36,852 bases of DNA from Rhodospirillales bacterium (GCA_029859805.1 JAOUCL010000014.1:1-36852), one strand, 5' to 3'. Shown: positions 1 through 12,495, counted from the stretch's first letter. Notes: a model not told the origin generated them from the letters alone. Program-made: numbers and translations.

Positions 1-1293
1 AAGACGCGCTATGCCTGTGACGGCCTGCACCGCCGGCGTCTGGACCGCCCTTATGTGCGAAATGCCGAAGGCCGGCTCGAGGCGGCCTCCTGGGAGGAGG
101 CATTCAAGGCGATCGCCGGGCGCCTCGGCGGTTTGAGCGGCGACAAGATCGCGGCGGTGGCCGGGGACCTCTGCGACGCCGAATCCATGATGGCGCTCAA
201 GGACCTGATGGGCACGCTGGGGTCGCCTAACCTCGAGTGTCGCCAGGACGGCGCCAAGCTCGACCCTGGGACCCGCGCCGGCTACCTGTTCAATACCGGT
301 ATCGCCGGCATCGAGCAGTCCGACGCGGTGCTGCTGGTCGGCACGAACCCGCGCTGGGAAGCGGCCATGATCAACGCCCGGCTGCGCAAGCGCTTCCTCG
401 CGGGCGGCCTCGAGGTCGGGCTGATCGGCCCAGCGGTCGATTTGACCTACCCGATCGAGTCCCTGGGCGCCGGACCCGAGACCCTGAAGCAGCTGGCCGA
501 CGGCAAGGGCGCCTTCGCCAAAACGCTCAAGTCGGCCGAGCGGCCGATGGTCGTGCTCGGCAGCGGCGCGCTGGCCCGCCCGGACGGCGCCGCGGTGCTG
601 GCGCTCGGCCGCAAGCTGGCCGAGACCTTCGGCATGGTGCGCGACGACTGGAATGGCTTCAACGTGCTGCACCGGGCGGCCGCGCGGGTCGGGGCGCTCG
701 ACCTGGACTTCCTGCCGGGCGAGGGCGGGCGCGACCTTGCCGGCATCCTCGAGGGGGCCGCGTCCGGCGCCGTCGAAGCGGTCTACCTGCTGGGCGCCGA
801 CGAGCTCGACCTCGCCGCGCTCGACAAGGCCTTCGTGATCTACCAGGGCCATCACGGCGACGCCGCCGCGCACCTGGCCGATGTGATCCTGCCCGGCGCG
901 GCCTATACCGAGAAGAACGGCACCTACGTCAACACCGAGGGGCGGGTGCAGCTCGGCCGGCTGGCTGCCTTCCCGCCCGGCGAGGCGCGCGAGGACTGGA
1001 CGATTCTGCGGGCGCTTTCGGAGGTGGTCGGCGAACGGTTGCCCTACGACAACCTGGGCCAGCTGCGCCAGCGCCTGATCGGGGTCAACCCGGTCTTCGC
1101 CGCGGTCGACCAGGTGGAGCGCGCGCCTTGGGAGCCCTTCGGGCAAGAGGGACCAGTCGACGCGGCGCCCTTCGAACTGCCGATCGACGACTATTACCGG
1201 ACCGACCCGGTCAGCCGGGCCTCCGAAACCATGGCCCGCTGCAGCGAGGAGCTGCTAACCACTGCTCGGGAGGCGACCGGAACCGATGGCTAG
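1..1293 (+). CDS. nuoG: NADH-quinone oxidoreductase subunit G, 5'-truncated by the window edge
   Basis: Frame is open from base 1 ([35 protein letters not shown]...) and ends in [35 protein letters not shown], typical NuoG C-terminal sequence; followed directly by nuoH. Confidence 0.95.
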   Translation, partial: KTRYACDGLHRRRLDRPYVRNAEGRLEAASWEEAFKAIAGRLGGLSGDKIAAVAGDLCDAESMMALKDLMGTLGSPNLECRQDGAKLDPGTRAGYLFNTGIAGIEQSDAVLLVGTNPRWEAAMINARLRKRFLAGGLEVGLIGPAVDLTYPIESLGAGPETLKQLADGKGAFAKTLKSAERPMVVLGSGALARPDGAAVLALGRKLAETFGMVRDDWNGFNVLHRAAARVGALDLDFLPGEGGRDLAGILEGAASGAVEAVYLLGADELDLAALDKAFVIYQGHHGDAAAHLADVILPGAAYTEKNGTYVNTEGRVQLGRLAAFPPGEAREDWTILRALSEVVGERLPYDNLGQLRQRLIGVNPVFAAVDQVERAPWEPFGQEGPVDAAPFELPIDDYYRTDPVSRASETMARCSEELLTTAREATGTDG

Positions 1294-2314
1294 CATCTTG
1301 AACGATCCCTTCTGGGACACCTACGCCGGACAGGGCGCCATCATTTTGGCGCAGATCCTGGCGGTCCTCGTTCCGTTGCTGCTCGCGGTCGCCTACCTGA
1401 CCTACGCCGAACGCAAGGTGATCGGCGCCATGCAGCTCAGGAAGGGCCCCAACGTGGTCGGCTGGTTCGGCCTGCTCCAGCCCATCGCCGACGCCGCCAA
1501 GCTGCTGTTCAAGGAAACCATCCTGCCGGCTGGGGCGAACCGGGTGATCTTCGTCGCGGCGCCGATGGTGACCTTTGTCCTGGCCATGATCGGCTGGGCC
1601 GTCATTCCCTTCGGCGAGGGGCTCGTGGTCTCCGACCTCAACGTCGGGATCCTGTACCTCTTCGCGATCTCCTCGCTCGGGGTCTACGGCGTGATCATGT
1701 CCGGCTGGGCCTCCAACTCGAAGTATCCCTTTCTGGGGGCCTTGCGCTCGGCCGCCCAGATGGTGTCCTACGAGGTCTCGATGGGCTTCGTGATCATCAC
1801 TGTGCTGATCTGTGTCGGCTCGCTCAACCTGACCGACATCGTGATGGCGCAGAAGACCGTCTGGTTCTGCGTGCCGCTGTTGCCGATGTTCGTGATCTTC
1901 TTCATATCGACGCTGGCCGAGACCAACCGCTCGCCCTTCGACCTGCCGGAGGGCGAGTCGGAGATCGTCGCCGGGTTCTTCCTCGAGTACTCCTCGATGA
2001 CCTTCGCGCTCTTCTTCCTGGGCGAGTACGCCAGCATGCTTCTCATGGGCGCGATGACCTCGATCCTGTTCCTGGGGGGCTGGTTGCCGCCGCTCGATAT
2101 CGCGCCGTTCAACTGGATCCCGGGGCCGGTATGGCTCTTCGGCAAGATCGCGGCCTGCATGTTCGTCTTCCTTTGGGTGCGCGCGACCTTCCCGCGCTAT
2201 CGCTACGACCAACTTATGCGGCTCGGCTGGAAGGTCTTCCTGCCGTTCTCGCTGCTCTGGGTGGTGCTGACCGCCGGCTTCTTGTTTGCCTTCGACCTGG
2301 TGCCGAATAGGTAG
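1286..2314 (+). CDS. nuoH: NADH-quinone oxidoreductase subunit H
   Basis: Multi-TM protein with [21 protein letters not shown] and [21 protein letters not shown] motifs. Confidence 0.98.
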   Translation: MASILNDPFWDTYAGQGAIILAQILAVLVPLLLAVAYLTYAERKVIGAMQLRKGPNVVGWFGLLQPIADAAKLLFKETILPAGANRVIFVAAPMVTFVLAMIGWAVIPFGEGLVVSDLNVGILYLFAISSLGVYGVIMSGWASNSKYPFLGALRSAAQMVSYEVSMGFVIITVLICVGSLNLTDIVMAQKTVWFCVPLLPMFVIFFISTLAETNRSPFDLPEGESEIVAGFFLEYSSMTFALFFLGEYASMLLMGAMTSILFLGGWLPPLDIAPFNWIPGPVWLFGKIAACMFVFLWVRATFPRYRYDQLMRLGWKVFLPFSLLWVVLTAGFLFAFDLVPNR

Positions 2315-2397
2315 GAACGTGGAGACCTTGCCATGCCCGAAGGGCAGACTATGGTATGCGCCGCCGCGCCGGCGGCAGGGGTGAAGGGACGACGCTG

Positions 2398-2886
2398 ATG
2401 GGTATGATCGATCGCGGCTTACGCAGTCTGCTGCTCGGCGAGTTGCTGTCGGGCATGTCGCTCACCCTGCGCTATTTCTTCAGGCCCAAGGTGACCTTGA
2501 ACTACCCCTACGAGAAGGGTCCCTTGAGCCCGCGGTTCCGCGGTGAGCACGCGCTGCGCCGCTACCCAAACGGCGAGGAGCGCTGCATCGCCTGTAAGCT
2601 CTGCGAGGCGATCTGTCCGGCCCAGGCCATTACCATCGAGGCCGAACCGCGCGCGGACGGCAGCCGGCGCACCACGCGCTACGACATCGACATGACCAAG
2701 TGCATCTACTGCGGCTTTTGTCAGGAAGCCTGCCCGGTGGACGCCATCGTCGAGGGGCCGAACTTCGAGTTCGCGACGGAGACCCGCGAGGAGATGTATT
2801 ACAATAAGGAGAAGCTGCTCGAGAACGGGGACCGCTGGGAAGTCGAGATTCAGCAGAATCTGGAACTCGACGCACCCTACCGGTGA
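2398..2886 (+). CDS. nuoI: NADH-quinone oxidoreductase subunit I, two [4Fe-4S] ferredoxin motifs
   Basis: [12 protein letters not shown] and [12 protein letters not shown]. Track ORF begins at 2356, but ATG 2398 (or 2404) after a GAAGGGA-like RBS fits the family N-terminus better. Confidence 0.96.
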   Translation: MGMIDRGLRSLLLGELLSGMSLTLRYFFRPKVTLNYPYEKGPLSPRFRGEHALRRYPNGEERCIACKLCEAICPAQAITIEAEPRADGSRRTTRYDIDMTKCIYCGFCQEACPVDAIVEGPNFEFATETREEMYYNKEKLLENGDRWEVEIQQNLELDAPYR

Positions 2887-2961
2887 GCCCGTCGAAAGCC
2901 GCGTCCGAGAAGGGAAGGGGACCGTGATGCCGTTGCGAAGCCCGGGGAAGGCAGGGCCGAT

Positions 2962-3570
2962 ATGATATTGCAGGCGCTCGCCTTCTATCTCTTCGCCTTC
3001 GTGGCCGTGGCCTCGGGCGTGATGGTCATCGCGTCGCGCAACCCGGTGCATTCCGTGCTGTTTCTTATCCTCGCCTTCTTCAATGGGGCCGGGCTCTTCG
3101 TCCTGATGGGCGCCGAGTTTCTCGCCATGATCCTGGTCTTGGTCTACGTCGGCGCGGTGGCGGTGCTGTTCCTTTTCGTGGTCATGATGCTCGACATCAA
3201 CTACGTCGAGATGCGCAAGGGGTTCCTGCAGTACCTGCCGGTGGGCGGGTTGATCGGCCTGATCCTGCTGGTGGAGCTGACCTTCGTCGCGGGGGCCTGG
3301 GTCGCCGCGCCCGCGGCGGTGGCCAGCATTCCGATAGCGCCGCCCGAACAGGTGCACAACACCAGGGCGCTCGGCAACGTCATCTACACCGACTACATCT
3401 ACCTGTTCCAGGCGGCGGGCTTGGTGCTCCTGGTGGCCATGGTGGGCGCGATCGTCCTGACCCTGCGACAGCGCGAGGGGGTGCGCCGGCAGTCGATCGC
3501 CCGGCAGATCGGCCGCAAGCGCGGGGACTCGATCGAACTGAAGGACGTGCCGAGGGGGAGCGGAGTCTAG
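2962..3570 (+). CDS. nuoJ: NADH-quinone oxidoreductase subunit J
   Basis: [52 protein letters not shown] motif; position between nuoI and nuoK. Confidence 0.97.
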   Translation: MILQALAFYLFAFVAVASGVMVIASRNPVHSVLFLILAFFNGAGLFVLMGAEFLAMILVLVYVGAVAVLFLFVVMMLDINYVEMRKGFLQYLPVGGLIGLILLVELTFVAGAWVAAPAAVASIPIAPPEQVHNTRALGNVIYTDYIYLFQAAGLVLLVAMVGAIVLTLRQREGVRRQSIARQIGRKRGDSIELKDVPRGSGV

Positions 3571-3574
3571 CGCG

Positions 3575-3886
3575 ATGTTCGAGATCGGTCTTGCCCATTA
3601 CCTGACCGTCGCCGCGGTCCTGTTCACCCTGGGGATCTTTGGCATCTTCCTGAACCGCAGGAACGTCATCATCATCCTCATGGCGATCGAGCTCATGCTG
3701 CTCGCCGTCAACATCAACCTGGTGGCGTTCTCGACCCATCTGCAGGACCTAGTGGGACAGGTCTTCGCGATGTTCGTGCTGACCGTGGCGGCCGCGGAGG
3801 CGGCGATCGGTCTGGCCATTCTGGTGGTCTACTTCCGGAACCGCGGGTCGATCGCGGTCGAGGACATCAACATGATGAAAGGCTGA
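3575..3886 (+). CDS. nuoK: NADH-quinone oxidoreductase subunit K
   Basis: [49 protein letters not shown]. Confidence 0.97.
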   Translation: MFEIGLAHYLTVAAVLFTLGIFGIFLNRRNVIIILMAIELMLLAVNINLVAFSTHLQDLVGQVFAMFVLTVAAAEAAIGLAILVVYFRNRGSIAVEDINMMKG

Positions 3887-3894
3887 AGGGCGTC

Positions 3895-5823
3895 ATGGAC
3901 GTTGCCGTTGTCTTCCTGCCGCTGATCGGTGCGATCATCGCTGGCCTGTTCGGACGCCAGATCGGCGACCGCGGCGCGCAGCTCGTGACCTGCGGTCTGC
4001 TGGGCCTGTCCGCGCTGCTCTCGCTGGTCGTGTTCCACGATGTGGTGATCGCCGGCAACGTCCACGTGACCGAGCTGTTCACCTGGATCGATTCCGGCAG
4101 TTTCGAGCTCTCCTGGGCGCTCAAGCTGGATACGCTGACCGCCGTGATGCTCTCCGTGGTGACCGTGGTCTCCTGCATGATCCATATCTACTCGATCGGC
4201 TACATGGCGCACGACAAGTCGATCCCGCGGTTCTTCTCCTACCTCAGCCTGTTCACCTTCTTCATGCTGATGCTGGTCAGCGCCGACAACTTCCTGCAGA
4301 TGTTCTTCGGCTGGGAGGGCGTCGGCCTGGTGTCCTACCTGCTGATCGGCTTCTGGTACGAGCGGCCGAGCGCCTGCGCCGCCGCGATCAAGGCCTTCCT
4401 GGTCAACCGGGTCGGCGACATCGGCTTCGCGCTGGGCATCATGGGTGCGTTCTTCCTGTTCGGGGCGGTCGGCTTCGACCAGGTCTTCGCCGCGGTCCCC
4501 GAGTTCGCCGAGGCCCGCTTTACCTTCGTCGGCATCGAGGGGCACGCGCTCACCATCATCTGCATCCTGCTGTTCATCGGCGCCATGGGCAAGTCGGCGC
4601 AGATCGGCCTGCATACCTGGCTGCCGGATGCGATGGAAGGCCCGACACCGGTCTCGGCCCTGATCCACGCGGCGACCATGGTGACCGCCGGCGTGTTCAT
4701 GGTCTGCCGCCTCTCGCCGATGTTCGAGTACGCGCCGGTCGCGTTGTCGCTCGTCACCTACGTCGGCGCGATCACCGCCATCTTCGCGGCGACCGTCGGG
4801 CTGTGCCAGAACGACATAAAGCGGGTCATCGCCTACTCGACCTGCAGCCAGCTCGGCTACATGTTCTTTGCCGCCGGCGTTTCGGCCTACGGCGCGGCGA
4901 TCTTCCATCTAGGCACCCACGCCTTCTTCAAGGCGCTGCTGTTCCTCGGCGCCGGGTCGGTGATTCATGCCATGTCCGACGAGCAGGACATGCGCAGGAT
5001 GGGCGGCCTCTGGAAGCGCATACCCTACACCTACGGCCTGATGTGGGCCGGCAGCCTGGCGCTCGCCGGCATTCCGTTTTTTGCCGGCTACTTCTCCAAG
5101 GACCTGATCATCGAAGCGGCCCTTGGCGCGGGCAGCGACGCGGGCGTCTTCGCCTTTTGGATGGGGGTCTCGGCGGCCTTCCTGACGGCGCTCTATTCCT
5201 GGCGGCTGATCCTGATGACCTTCCACGGCAAGCCGCGCATGGAACAGTCGATATGGGACCACGTCCACGAATCGCCCAAGGTCATGATCATCCCGCTCTT
5301 CGTGCTGGCCGCGGGCGCCGTGTTCGGCGGCGCGGCGGCGCCGTTCCTGGTGGGTGACGGACGCGAGGCCTTCTGGGGCGAATCGCTGTTGGTGCTGTTC
5401 GGCAACGATTCGATCGAGGCGGCGCACCATTTGCCGCTTTCGGTGAAGCTGTTGCCGATCGTCGTCGCGGTCCTCGGCATCGCGGTGGCCTACTGGATGT
5501 ATATGGCGCAGCCCGGCCTGCCCGCGGCACTCGCCCGCACCTTCCGACCGATCTACCTGTTCCTCTTGAACAAGTGGTACTTCGACGAGCTTTACGACGC
5601 GCTGTTCGTGCGACCGGCCTTCGCCATCGGCCGCGGCCTGTGGAAGAAGGGCGACGGCGCGGTGATCGACGGCTATGGGCCGGACGGCATTGCGGCGACC
5701 ACGATCAGCCTCGCGCAGCGCATCAGCCGGCTGCAGACCGGCTATGTCTACCACTATGCCTTTGCCATGTTGGTCGGCGTCGTCGGGCTAGTCACCTGGT
5801 ACATTTTGAGCCGGTTGGGGTGA
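3895..5823 (+). CDS. nuoL: NADH-quinone oxidoreductase subunit L
   Basis: 642 aa antiporter-like subunit; [22 protein letters not shown] and [29 protein letters not shown]. Confidence 0.98.
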   Translation: MDVAVVFLPLIGAIIAGLFGRQIGDRGAQLVTCGLLGLSALLSLVVFHDVVIAGNVHVTELFTWIDSGSFELSWALKLDTLTAVMLSVVTVVSCMIHIYSIGYMAHDKSIPRFFSYLSLFTFFMLMLVSADNFLQMFFGWEGVGLVSYLLIGFWYERPSACAAAIKAFLVNRVGDIGFALGIMGAFFLFGAVGFDQVFAAVPEFAEARFTFVGIEGHALTIICILLFIGAMGKSAQIGLHTWLPDAMEGPTPVSALIHAATMVTAGVFMVCRLSPMFEYAPVALSLVTYVGAITAIFAATVGLCQNDIKRVIAYSTCSQLGYMFFAAGVSAYGAAIFHLGTHAFFKALLFLGAGSVIHAMSDEQDMRRMGGLWKRIPYTYGLMWAGSLALAGIPFFAGYFSKDLIIEAALGAGSDAGVFAFWMGVSAAFLTALYSWRLILMTFHGKPRMEQSIWDHVHESPKVMIIPLFVLAAGAVFGGAAAPFLVGDGREAFWGESLLVLFGNDSIEAAHHLPLSVKLLPIVVAVLGIAVAYWMYMAQPGLPAALARTFRPIYLFLLNKWYFDELYDALFVRPAFAIGRGLWKKGDGAVIDGYGPDGIAATTISLAQRISRLQTGYVYHYAFAMLVGVVGLVTWYILSRLG

Positions 5824-5830
5824 ACGTCCG

Positions 5831-7360
5831 ATGAGCGACTGGCCTCTGCTTTCCTTGATCACGTTCCTGCCGCTCCTGGGCGCGGCGTTCATCTTTTTCA
5901 TCCGGGGCGAGCAGGAAGACATCGCGCGCAACGCGCGCTCCGTCGCCCTGTGGTTCTCGTTCGGTACCTTCGTGCTTTCCCTGTGGCTTTGGTTCAGCTT
6001 CGAGCGCGGCACCGCCGAGTTCCAATGGGCCGAGGAGGTCCTCTGGATCCCGGGCTTCAACATCACCTACCGGATGGGTGTCGACGGCATCTCGATGCCC
6101 TTCGTGCTGCTGTCGACCCTGCTCACGCCGCTGTGCATCCTGGCCAGCTGGGAGGCGATCAAGGTCCGGGTCAAGGAATACATGATCGCCTTCCTGGTGC
6201 TCGAAACCATGATGGTCGGCATGTTCTGCGCCCTCGACTTGGTCGTGTTCTACATCTTCTTCGAGGGCGTGCTGATCCCGATGTTCCTGATCATCGGCAT
6301 CTGGGGCGGCGCGCGGCGGGTCTACTCGGCCTTCAAGTTCTTCCTGTTCACGCTCGCCGGCTCGGTCCTGATGCTGCTCGCCATCCTGGCGATCTACTTC
6401 GAGACCGGCATCACGGACATCCCGACGCTGCTCGATACCCGGCTGCCTCCGGAAATGCAGACCTGGCTGTGGCTCGCCTTCTTCGCGTCCTTCGCGGTCA
6501 AGGTACCGATGTGGCCGGTGCATACCTGGCTGCCCGACGCCCACGTCGAGGCGCCCACCGCGGGCTCGGTCATCCTGGCCGGCGTGCTCTTGAAGATGGG
6601 CGGCTACGGGTTCCTGCGCTTTTCCTTGCCCATGCTGCCGGAGGCCTCGGCCCTGTTCACGCCGCTGCTGATCTATCCGCTGTCGATCATCGCGGTGATC
6701 TACACCTCGCTGGTCGCGCTGGCCCAGGAGGACATGAAGAAGCTGATCGCCTACTCCTCGGTCGCCCACATGGGCCTCGTCACGGTCGGTATCTTCACGG
6801 TGACCCAGCAAGGCATCGAGGGCGCAATGATCCAGATGCTCTCGCACGGCGTCGTATCGGCCGCGCTGTTCCTCATCGTCGGCGTGATCTACGACCGCAT
6901 GCACTCGCGGCTGATCGAACGCTACGACGGCCTGGTCGAGCGCATGCCGGCCTATGCCCTGATGTTCATGGTCTTCATGCTGGCCTCGGTCGGCCTGCCG
7001 GGGACCAGCGGCTTCGTGGGCGAGTTCCTGGTGCTGGTCGGCGCCTTCCAGGTCAACACCGCGGTGGCCGTGCTGTGCGCATCGGGCATGGTGCTGGGCG
7101 CGGCCTATATGCTCTATCTCTATCGCCGGGTCATCTTCGGCAAGATGACCAAGGAGGACCTGCGCACAATCCTGGACCTCAGTTGGCGCGAGAAGGCGAT
7201 TTTCGCTCCGCTGATCGCCGTGGTGCTGTGGATGGGAATCTATCCGATGTCCTTTATCGACGTGATGGCGGCCTCTGTCGCCAACGTGATCGACAACTAT
7301 GAAGCCGCCCTGGCGGCCGCCGAGGGGCCGTCGCTGGCCGCCTTGTGGCCGGTCGAGTGA
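5831..7360 (+). CDS. nuoM: NADH-quinone oxidoreductase subunit M
   Basis: [34 protein letters not shown]; 509 aa. Confidence 0.98.
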   Translation: MSDWPLLSLITFLPLLGAAFIFFIRGEQEDIARNARSVALWFSFGTFVLSLWLWFSFERGTAEFQWAEEVLWIPGFNITYRMGVDGISMPFVLLSTLLTPLCILASWEAIKVRVKEYMIAFLVLETMMVGMFCALDLVVFYIFFEGVLIPMFLIIGIWGGARRVYSAFKFFLFTLAGSVLMLLAILAIYFETGITDIPTLLDTRLPPEMQTWLWLAFFASFAVKVPMWPVHTWLPDAHVEAPTAGSVILAGVLLKMGGYGFLRFSLPMLPEASALFTPLLIYPLSIIAVIYTSLVALAQEDMKKLIAYSSVAHMGLVTVGIFTVTQQGIEGAMIQMLSHGVVSAALFLIVGVIYDRMHSRLIERYDGLVERMPAYALMFMVFMLASVGLPGTSGFVGEFLVLVGAFQVNTAVAVLCASGMVLGAAYMLYLYRRVIFGKMTKEDLRTILDLSWREKAIFAPLIAVVLWMGIYPMSFIDVMAASVANVIDNYEAALAAAEGPSLAALWPVE

Positions 7361-7362
7361 GG

Positions 7363-8829
7363 ATGGAGCCGCCGATGATCTCGCTTGACCTTACGTCCGC
7401 CCTGCCGGAGGTCTTCCTGGCCTGCGCCGCGATGGTGTTGCTCATGCTGGGGGTATTTCGCCGCGCGGGGTCGACACGGCTGGTGCTGGTGCTGACCGTA
7501 GTCGTCCTGGCGGTTGCCCTCCTGCTGATCGTCTTCTCGCCGGACGACCGGGCCCTGGCCTTCAACGGCCTTTTCGTGACGGACAATTTTACGGCTTACA
7601 TGAAAGTGCTGGTGCTGCTCGGCGCGGCGCTCACGATCGGCATGTCGCTCGGCTATATCGAGCGCGAGCAGATGGATCGCTTCGAGTTTCCTGTGCTCAT
7701 GCTATTTGCCACGCTCGGCATGCTGGCCATGGTTTCGGCGAACGACCTGATTTCACTCTATCTCGGTCTCGAGCTCCAAAGCCTCTCGCTCTACGTCATC
7801 ACCGCGTTCCGCCGGGATTCCGTGCGGTCCAGCGAGGCGGGCCTGAAATACTTCGTCCTGGGGGCCCTGTCTTCGGGGATGCTGCTCTACGGCAGTTCGA
7901 TGGTCTACGGATTTGCCGGCAGCACCAATTTCGAGGCCCTGGCCGAGGTTCTGGCGGCCGATCTGGCGTTCGGCCGGGCGCCGTCGCTCGGCCTGATCGT
8001 CGGGTTGGTCTTCCTGCTGGCCGGCCTTGCCTTCAAGGTTTCGGCCGTGCCGTTCCATATGTGGACCCCGGACGTCTACGAGGGCGCGCCCACGCCGGTC
8101 ACGGCGTTTCTCGCCAGCGCCCCCAAGGTGGCGGCCATGGCGCTCATCGTCCGGGTCATGGTGGGGCCCTTCGGCGACCTCTTCGAGCAGTGGCAGCAGA
8201 TCGTCGTCGTGATCTCGATCGGCTCGATGGTGCTGGGCGCCTTCGCGGCGATCAATCAGACGAATATCAAGCGGCTCATGGCCTACAGCTCGATCGGCCA
8301 CATGGGCTACGTATTGGTCGGGCTCGCCGCCGGGACCGAGGCGGGCGTGCTCGGCATCGTGGTCTATCTGGCGATCTATCTGATCATGAACATCGGCACC
8401 TTCGCGTGCATCCTGTGCATGAGCCAGGAAGGGCGGATGGTCGAACGGATCGAGGACCTGAAAGGCCTCGGGAAGTCCAACCCGCTTATGGCCCTGGCGC
8501 TGACCATTCTGATGTTCTCGATGGCGGGCATCCCGCCGCTCGCCGGCTTCTTCGGCAAGTACTTCGTGTTCCTCGCGGCGATCAAGGCCGGGCTCTACGC
8601 CTTGGCGGTGATCGGCGTGCTGGCTTCGGTCGTGGGCGCGTTCTATTACGTGCGAATCGTCAAGCTGATGTATTTCGAGGAGCCGGCCGAGGTGCTGGAC
8701 CGTCCGATCGGCGCCGTGTTGCGATTGATGATCACCGGGACCAGCTTGGCCATGGTCCTGTTTCTCCTGGTCGCCGGACCGGTGGTCGGCGGCGCCGGGG
8801 CCGCGGCCGCGGCGCTTTTCGCGGGATGA
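7363..8829 (+). CDS. nuoN: NADH-quinone oxidoreductase subunit N
   Basis: Antiporter-like subunit ([34 protein letters not shown]). ATG at 7363 (or 7375) preferred over the GTG at 7345 inside nuoM. Confidence 0.96.
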   Translation: MEPPMISLDLTSALPEVFLACAAMVLLMLGVFRRAGSTRLVLVLTVVVLAVALLLIVFSPDDRALAFNGLFVTDNFTAYMKVLVLLGAALTIGMSLGYIEREQMDRFEFPVLMLFATLGMLAMVSANDLISLYLGLELQSLSLYVITAFRRDSVRSSEAGLKYFVLGALSSGMLLYGSSMVYGFAGSTNFEALAEVLAADLAFGRAPSLGLIVGLVFLLAGLAFKVSAVPFHMWTPDVYEGAPTPVTAFLASAPKVAAMALIVRVMVGPFGDLFEQWQQIVVVISIGSMVLGAFAAINQTNIKRLMAYSSIGHMGYVLVGLAAGTEAGVLGIVVYLAIYLIMNIGTFACILCMSQEGRMVERIEDLKGLGKSNPLMALALTILMFSMAGIPPLAGFFGKYFVFLAAIKAGLYALAVIGVLASVVGAFYYVRIVKLMYFEEPAEVLDRPIGAVLRLMITGTSLAMVLFLLVAGPVVGGAGAAAAALFAG

Positions 8830-9602
8830 CGACCGGGGCGGTGGTGGATCGGCCGCACCTGCCGCCCGCCTATCGCCTGGTGGCGCTCGACCGGGTCGAC
8901 AGCAGCAACGACCAGGCCAAGCGCCTTGCCGAGGCGGGCGCCGAGGACGGCACCCTTGTCTGGGTCCGCGAGCAGCTCAAGGGTCGGGGCCGCCGCGGTC
9001 GGAGCTGGGCGAGCCCGCCCGGAAACCTCTATCTCTCGCTCGTGCTGCGTCCCGAGTGTACGGCGGCCGAGGCGGCGCAGCTCGGTTTCGTCGCGGCGCT
9101 CGGTATCGGCGATGGGGTCGGCAGCGTGGCGCCGCCCCTGGTCGAGGTCCGGTACAAGTGGCCGAACGACGTGCTGTTCAACGGGCGCAAGGGCGCCGGC
9201 ATCCTGCTCGAATCCCGCATGTCCCCGGCGGGCGGTCTCGAGTGGCTGGTGCTCGGGCTTGGGGTCAACGTGGCCAGCTTTCCCGAGGACGCGGATCTTG
9301 CGGCGACCAGCCTGCGCTTCGAGGGCGCCCCACAGGACGTCGACGAGGTCGACCTCCTGGAGGCCTTCGCCCGGCATTTCCTGACCTGGGTGAATCGATG
9401 GCGTGAAGATGGCTTTGAGCCGATTCGCGAGACTTGGCTCCACCACGCACAGGGGCTCGGCGAGCCGATCGAGGTCCACCTGCCGGGCGAAACCCTGAGC
9501 GGCAGGTTCCGCGACCTGGACGAAAGCGGCGTACTGCTCCTCGAACAGGCGGACGGGCAGGTCCGCTCGATCGCCGCCGGCGACGTCTACTTCGGTGCAT
9601 GA
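8826..9602 (+). CDS. birA: Biotin--[acetyl-CoA-carboxylase] ligase without an N-terminal HTH
   Basis: [24 protein letters not shown] and [20 protein letters not shown] motifs; ATG overlaps the nuoN TGA (ATGA). The track ORF extended too far upstream. Confidence 0.95.
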   Translation: MTTGAVVDRPHLPPAYRLVALDRVDSSNDQAKRLAEAGAEDGTLVWVREQLKGRGRRGRSWASPPGNLYLSLVLRPECTAAEAAQLGFVAALGIGDGVGSVAPPLVEVRYKWPNDVLFNGRKGAGILLESRMSPAGGLEWLVLGLGVNVASFPEDADLAATSLRFEGAPQDVDEVDLLEAFARHFLTWVNRWREDGFEPIRETWLHHAQGLGEPIEVHLPGETLSGRFRDLDESGVLLLEQADGQVRSIAAGDVYFGA

Positions 9603-9609
9603 GGCCGCC

Positions 9610-10371
9610 ATGCTGCTCGCGATCGATTCCGGCAACACCAACGTGGTCTTCGCAGTCTACGATGGCGAAGAGATGCGCGGACGCTGGCGCGCGTCCAGCG
9701 ACGCCAGGCGGACCGCCGACGAATACGCGGTCTGGCTGACCCAGCTGATGGCGCTCGATGGCCTGGAGGCGAGCGACATCGACGGCGCGATCATCGCCTC
9801 CGTGGTGCCGCCCTCGGTCTACGGCCTGAAGACCTTGTGCAGCCAGTATTTCGGCGTCAGACCCTTGATGATCGGCGATCCGGATGTCGATCTCGGGATC
9901 GAGGTGCGGGCGAAGCAAGTCGGCGCCGACCGCCTGGTCAACGCGGTCGCCGGGCATGCGACTTACGACGGTCCTTTGATCATCATCGACTTCGGCACGG
10001 CGACCAGCTTCGACGTGATCGGGCCCGACGGCGGGTACGAGGGCGGCGTCATCGCACCGGGCGTCAACCTGTCGGTCGAGGCGCTCTACCAGGCCTCGGC
10101 ACAGCTGCCGCGCATCGGCGTGGTGCGGCCGAAGAAGGTCATCGGCAAGGCCACGGTGCCGGCCATGCAATCCGGTCTCTATTGGGGCTACGTCGCCATG
10201 ATCGACGGCGTCGTCGCGCGCATCGAGGCAGAGACGGGGCATCCCATGACCGTCATCGCGACCGGCGGCCTGGCGCCGTTGTTCGCCAAGGCCTGCGAGA
10301 GCATCGACCACAGCGATCCGGACCTGACGGCGCGCGGCTTGGCGCTCATATACCGGGCCAACCAGGCGTGA
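9610..10371 (+). CDS. coaX: Type III pantothenate kinase
   Basis: LLAIDSGNTNVVFAVYDG, IIIDFGTATSFDVIGPDGGYEGGVIAPG; birA-coaX adjacency. Track start is 9595; ATG 9610 is the likelier start. Confidence 0.96.
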   Translation: MLLAIDSGNTNVVFAVYDGEEMRGRWRASSDARRTADEYAVWLTQLMALDGLEASDIDGAIIASVVPPSVYGLKTLCSQYFGVRPLMIGDPDVDLGIEVRAKQVGADRLVNAVAGHATYDGPLIIIDFGTATSFDVIGPDGGYEGGVIAPGVNLSVEALYQASAQLPRIGVVRPKKVIGKATVPAMQSGLYWGYVAMIDGVVARIEAETGHPMTVIATGGLAPLFAKACESIDHSDPDLTARGLALIYRANQA

Positions 10372-12038
10372 GCCGGGCGAGCAGGCTGGCGGGGCCCGGC
10401 GACCTCTGGTTCCTGCCGCTCGGCGGGACCGGCGAGATCGGCATGAACCTGAACCTCTATGGCCACGACGGCGCCTGGCTGATGATCGACCTGGGCATCA
10501 CCTTCGCCGACGAGCGCCTGCCGGGCGTCGATATCGTTATGCCCGACCCCGGCTTCATTGAAGCGCAGAAGGACAAGCTGGCCGGCCTGGTCCTCACCCA
10601 CGCGCACGAGGACCACATCGGCGCCGTGCCCTACCTCTGGCCGCGCCTGCAATGTCCGATCTACGCCACGCCCTTCACCGCGGGCGTGCTGCGCCGCAAG
10701 CTGCGGGAAAACGGCTTTGCCGAGGACGCGGAAATCACCGAGGTGCCGATGTCGGGGCGCTTTACGGTCGGCCCCTTCGAGCTCGAGCTGATCACGCTGA
10801 CGCACTCGATTCCCGAGCCCAATGCCGTGGCGATCCGAACCGCGGCGGGAACCGTGCTCCATACCGGCGATTGGAAGCTGGATCCCGAACCCCTGGTCGG
10901 CGACGACTACGACGAGGTCGCCCTGCGGCGGCTCGCCGAGGAAGGCGTGCTCGCCATGGTTTGCGATTCGACCAACGCGCTGGTCGAGGGGGAATCGGGG
11001 TCCGAGGGCGAAGTGCGCGACAGCCTGACCGAACTCGTCGGCGGCTTCGAGGGGCGCGTGGTCGTCGCTTGTTTCGCCACCAACGTGGCGCGGCTGGAGA
11101 CCGCGATGCGCGTCGGAGAGGCGCACGGCCGGCACGTCGCTCTGGTCGGCCGCTCCATGCACCGGATCTATCAGGCGGCGCGAGAATGCGGCTACCTTGC
11201 CGACCTGCCGCCCCTGGTGTCCGACCGCGACGTCGGTTTTCTGCCGCGCGACGAGGTGCTGTTGCTGTGCACCGGCAGCCAGGGCGAACCGCGCTCGGCG
11301 CTGTCGCGCATCGTTCGCGACGATCATCCGGAGGTGAGCCTCGAGCCGGGCGACGCCGTGATATTCTCCTCGCGCGTCATACCGGGCAACGAAAAGGCGA
11401 TCAGCGCCCTTCAGAACGAACTGGTGCGCCAGGGCATCAAGGTGGTCACCGACCGGGATCACTTCACCCACGTCTCGGGCCATCCGGCGCGCGACGAGCT
11501 GGCGCAGATGTATCAGTGGGTCCGCCCTCAGGTCGCGATCCCGGTGCACGGCGAGGCGCGCCACTTGGCCGAACATGCCGAGCTGGCGCGGGCGTGCCAG
11601 GTGCCGCAGGCGATCGTGGCCGAGAACGGGACCCTGATCAACCTCGCACCCGGAGCCGTGGAGATCTTCGATCACGTGCCGACCGGGCGCCTGATCCTCG
11701 ATGGGACACGGTTGATTCCGGATCGGAGCCCGGTGCTGCGCGAACGCCAGCGCCTGCTCTACAACGGCGTCGCCCTGGTCACTCTCGTGGTGGACGCCGA
11801 GGGCGCGCTCCGGGCCGAGCCGCGCTTGGCGCTGCAGGGGGTGCTCGACCCCGAGACCGAGGTCGAGGTCGTCCTCGAGGCGCTCGACGCGCTCAAAGAT
11901 GATATGAGCAAACTGCCGCCCGGCGCCCGGACCAGCGACGAACGGGTGAGCGAGACCGCCCGCTTGGCGGTGCGCCGCGCCTTGTTCCGCGCGGTCGGCA
12001 AGAAGCCGGTCACCCGGGTGCACCTGATCCGCTTGTGA
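10368..12038 (+). CDS. rnj: Ribonuclease J (metallo-beta-lactamase/beta-CASP)
   Basis: FLPLGGTGEIGMNLNLYG and THAHEDHIGAVPYLW metal-binding motif. GTG start overlaps the coaX TGA (GTGA). Confidence 0.95.
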   Translation: MSRASRLAGPGDLWFLPLGGTGEIGMNLNLYGHDGAWLMIDLGITFADERLPGVDIVMPDPGFIEAQKDKLAGLVLTHAHEDHIGAVPYLWPRLQCPIYATPFTAGVLRRKLRENGFAEDAEITEVPMSGRFTVGPFELELITLTHSIPEPNAVAIRTAAGTVLHTGDWKLDPEPLVGDDYDEVALRRLAEEGVLAMVCDSTNALVEGESGSEGEVRDSLTELVGGFEGRVVVACFATNVARLETAMRVGEAHGRHVALVGRSMHRIYQAARECGYLADLPPLVSDRDVGFLPRDEVLLLCTGSQGEPRSALSRIVRDDHPEVSLEPGDAVIFSSRVIPGNEKAISALQNELVRQGIKVVTDRDHFTHVSGHPARDELAQMYQWVRPQVAIPVHGEARHLAEHAELARACQVPQAIVAENGTLINLAPGAVEIFDHVPTGRLILDGTRLIPDRSPVLRERQRLLYNGVALVTLVVDAEGALRAEPRLALQGVLDPETEVEVVLEALDALKDDMSKLPPGARTSDERVSETARLAVRRALFRAVGKKPVTRVHLIRL

Positions 12039-12090
12039 TGGAATCACCAAACATTATCTGCTAATCCGGGCTCGGAAGGGAGCGCGCGAC

Positions 12091-12495
12091 ATGATTGGAC
12101 GTTTGAACCACGTGGCCATTGCCGTGCCGGACCTAGCGGCGGCCGCCGCGCAGTACCGGAATGTCTTGGGGGGCCGGGTTTCCGAGCCTCTGGACCAGCC
12201 GGCCCACGGTGTCACGGTGGTCTTCGTCGAGCTGCCCAATACCAAGATCGAGCTGCTTTCTCCCTTGGGTGCGGACTCGCCGATCCATGGCTTCCTGGCG
12301 CGCAATCCCTCCGGCGGCATGCACCACCTCTGCTACGAGGTCGATGACATCCTGGCCGCGCGCGACCGGCTGGTCGCCGGCGGGGCGCGGGTTCTGGGTG
12401 ACGGCGAGCCCAAGATCGGCGCGCACGAAAAGCCGGTCCTGTTCCTGCATCCGAAGGATTTTTCCGGTACGCTGATCGAACTGGAGCAGGTCTAG
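12091..12495 (+). CDS. mce: Methylmalonyl-CoA epimerase (VOC fold)
   Basis: LNHVAIAVPDLAAAAAQYRNVLGG... GGMHHLCYEVDDI... PVLFLHPKDFSGTLIELEQV. Confidence 0.94.
   Translation: MIGRLNHVAIAVPDLAAAAAQYRNVLGGRVSEPLDQPAHGVTVVFVELPNTKIELLSPLGADSPIHGFLARNPSGGMHHLCYEVDDILAARDRLVAGGARVLGDGEPKIGAHEKPVLFLHPKDFSGTLIELEQV

Noticed and set aside
2360-2376. GCCGCC-GCGCC-GGCGGC hairpin just upstream of nuoI
   Set aside because: Short GC-only hairpins are common in this composition; no further evidence of function.
3829-5754. Long antisense ORFs opposite nuoL (359 and 281 aa), rich in D/H/E/R/Q
   Set aside because: Composition is the mirror of hydrophobic TM codons in nuoL; not plausible proteins.
5950-7302. 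450-aa arginine-rich +ORF overlapping nuoM in another frame
   Set aside because: Out-of-frame GC artefact (R/G/A/P-rich), no start context or motifs.
10188-12050. 620-aa ORF antisense to rnj
   Set aside because: Shadow ORF from GC3-biased codons on the coding strand; no signature, and RNase J is clear on the other strand.
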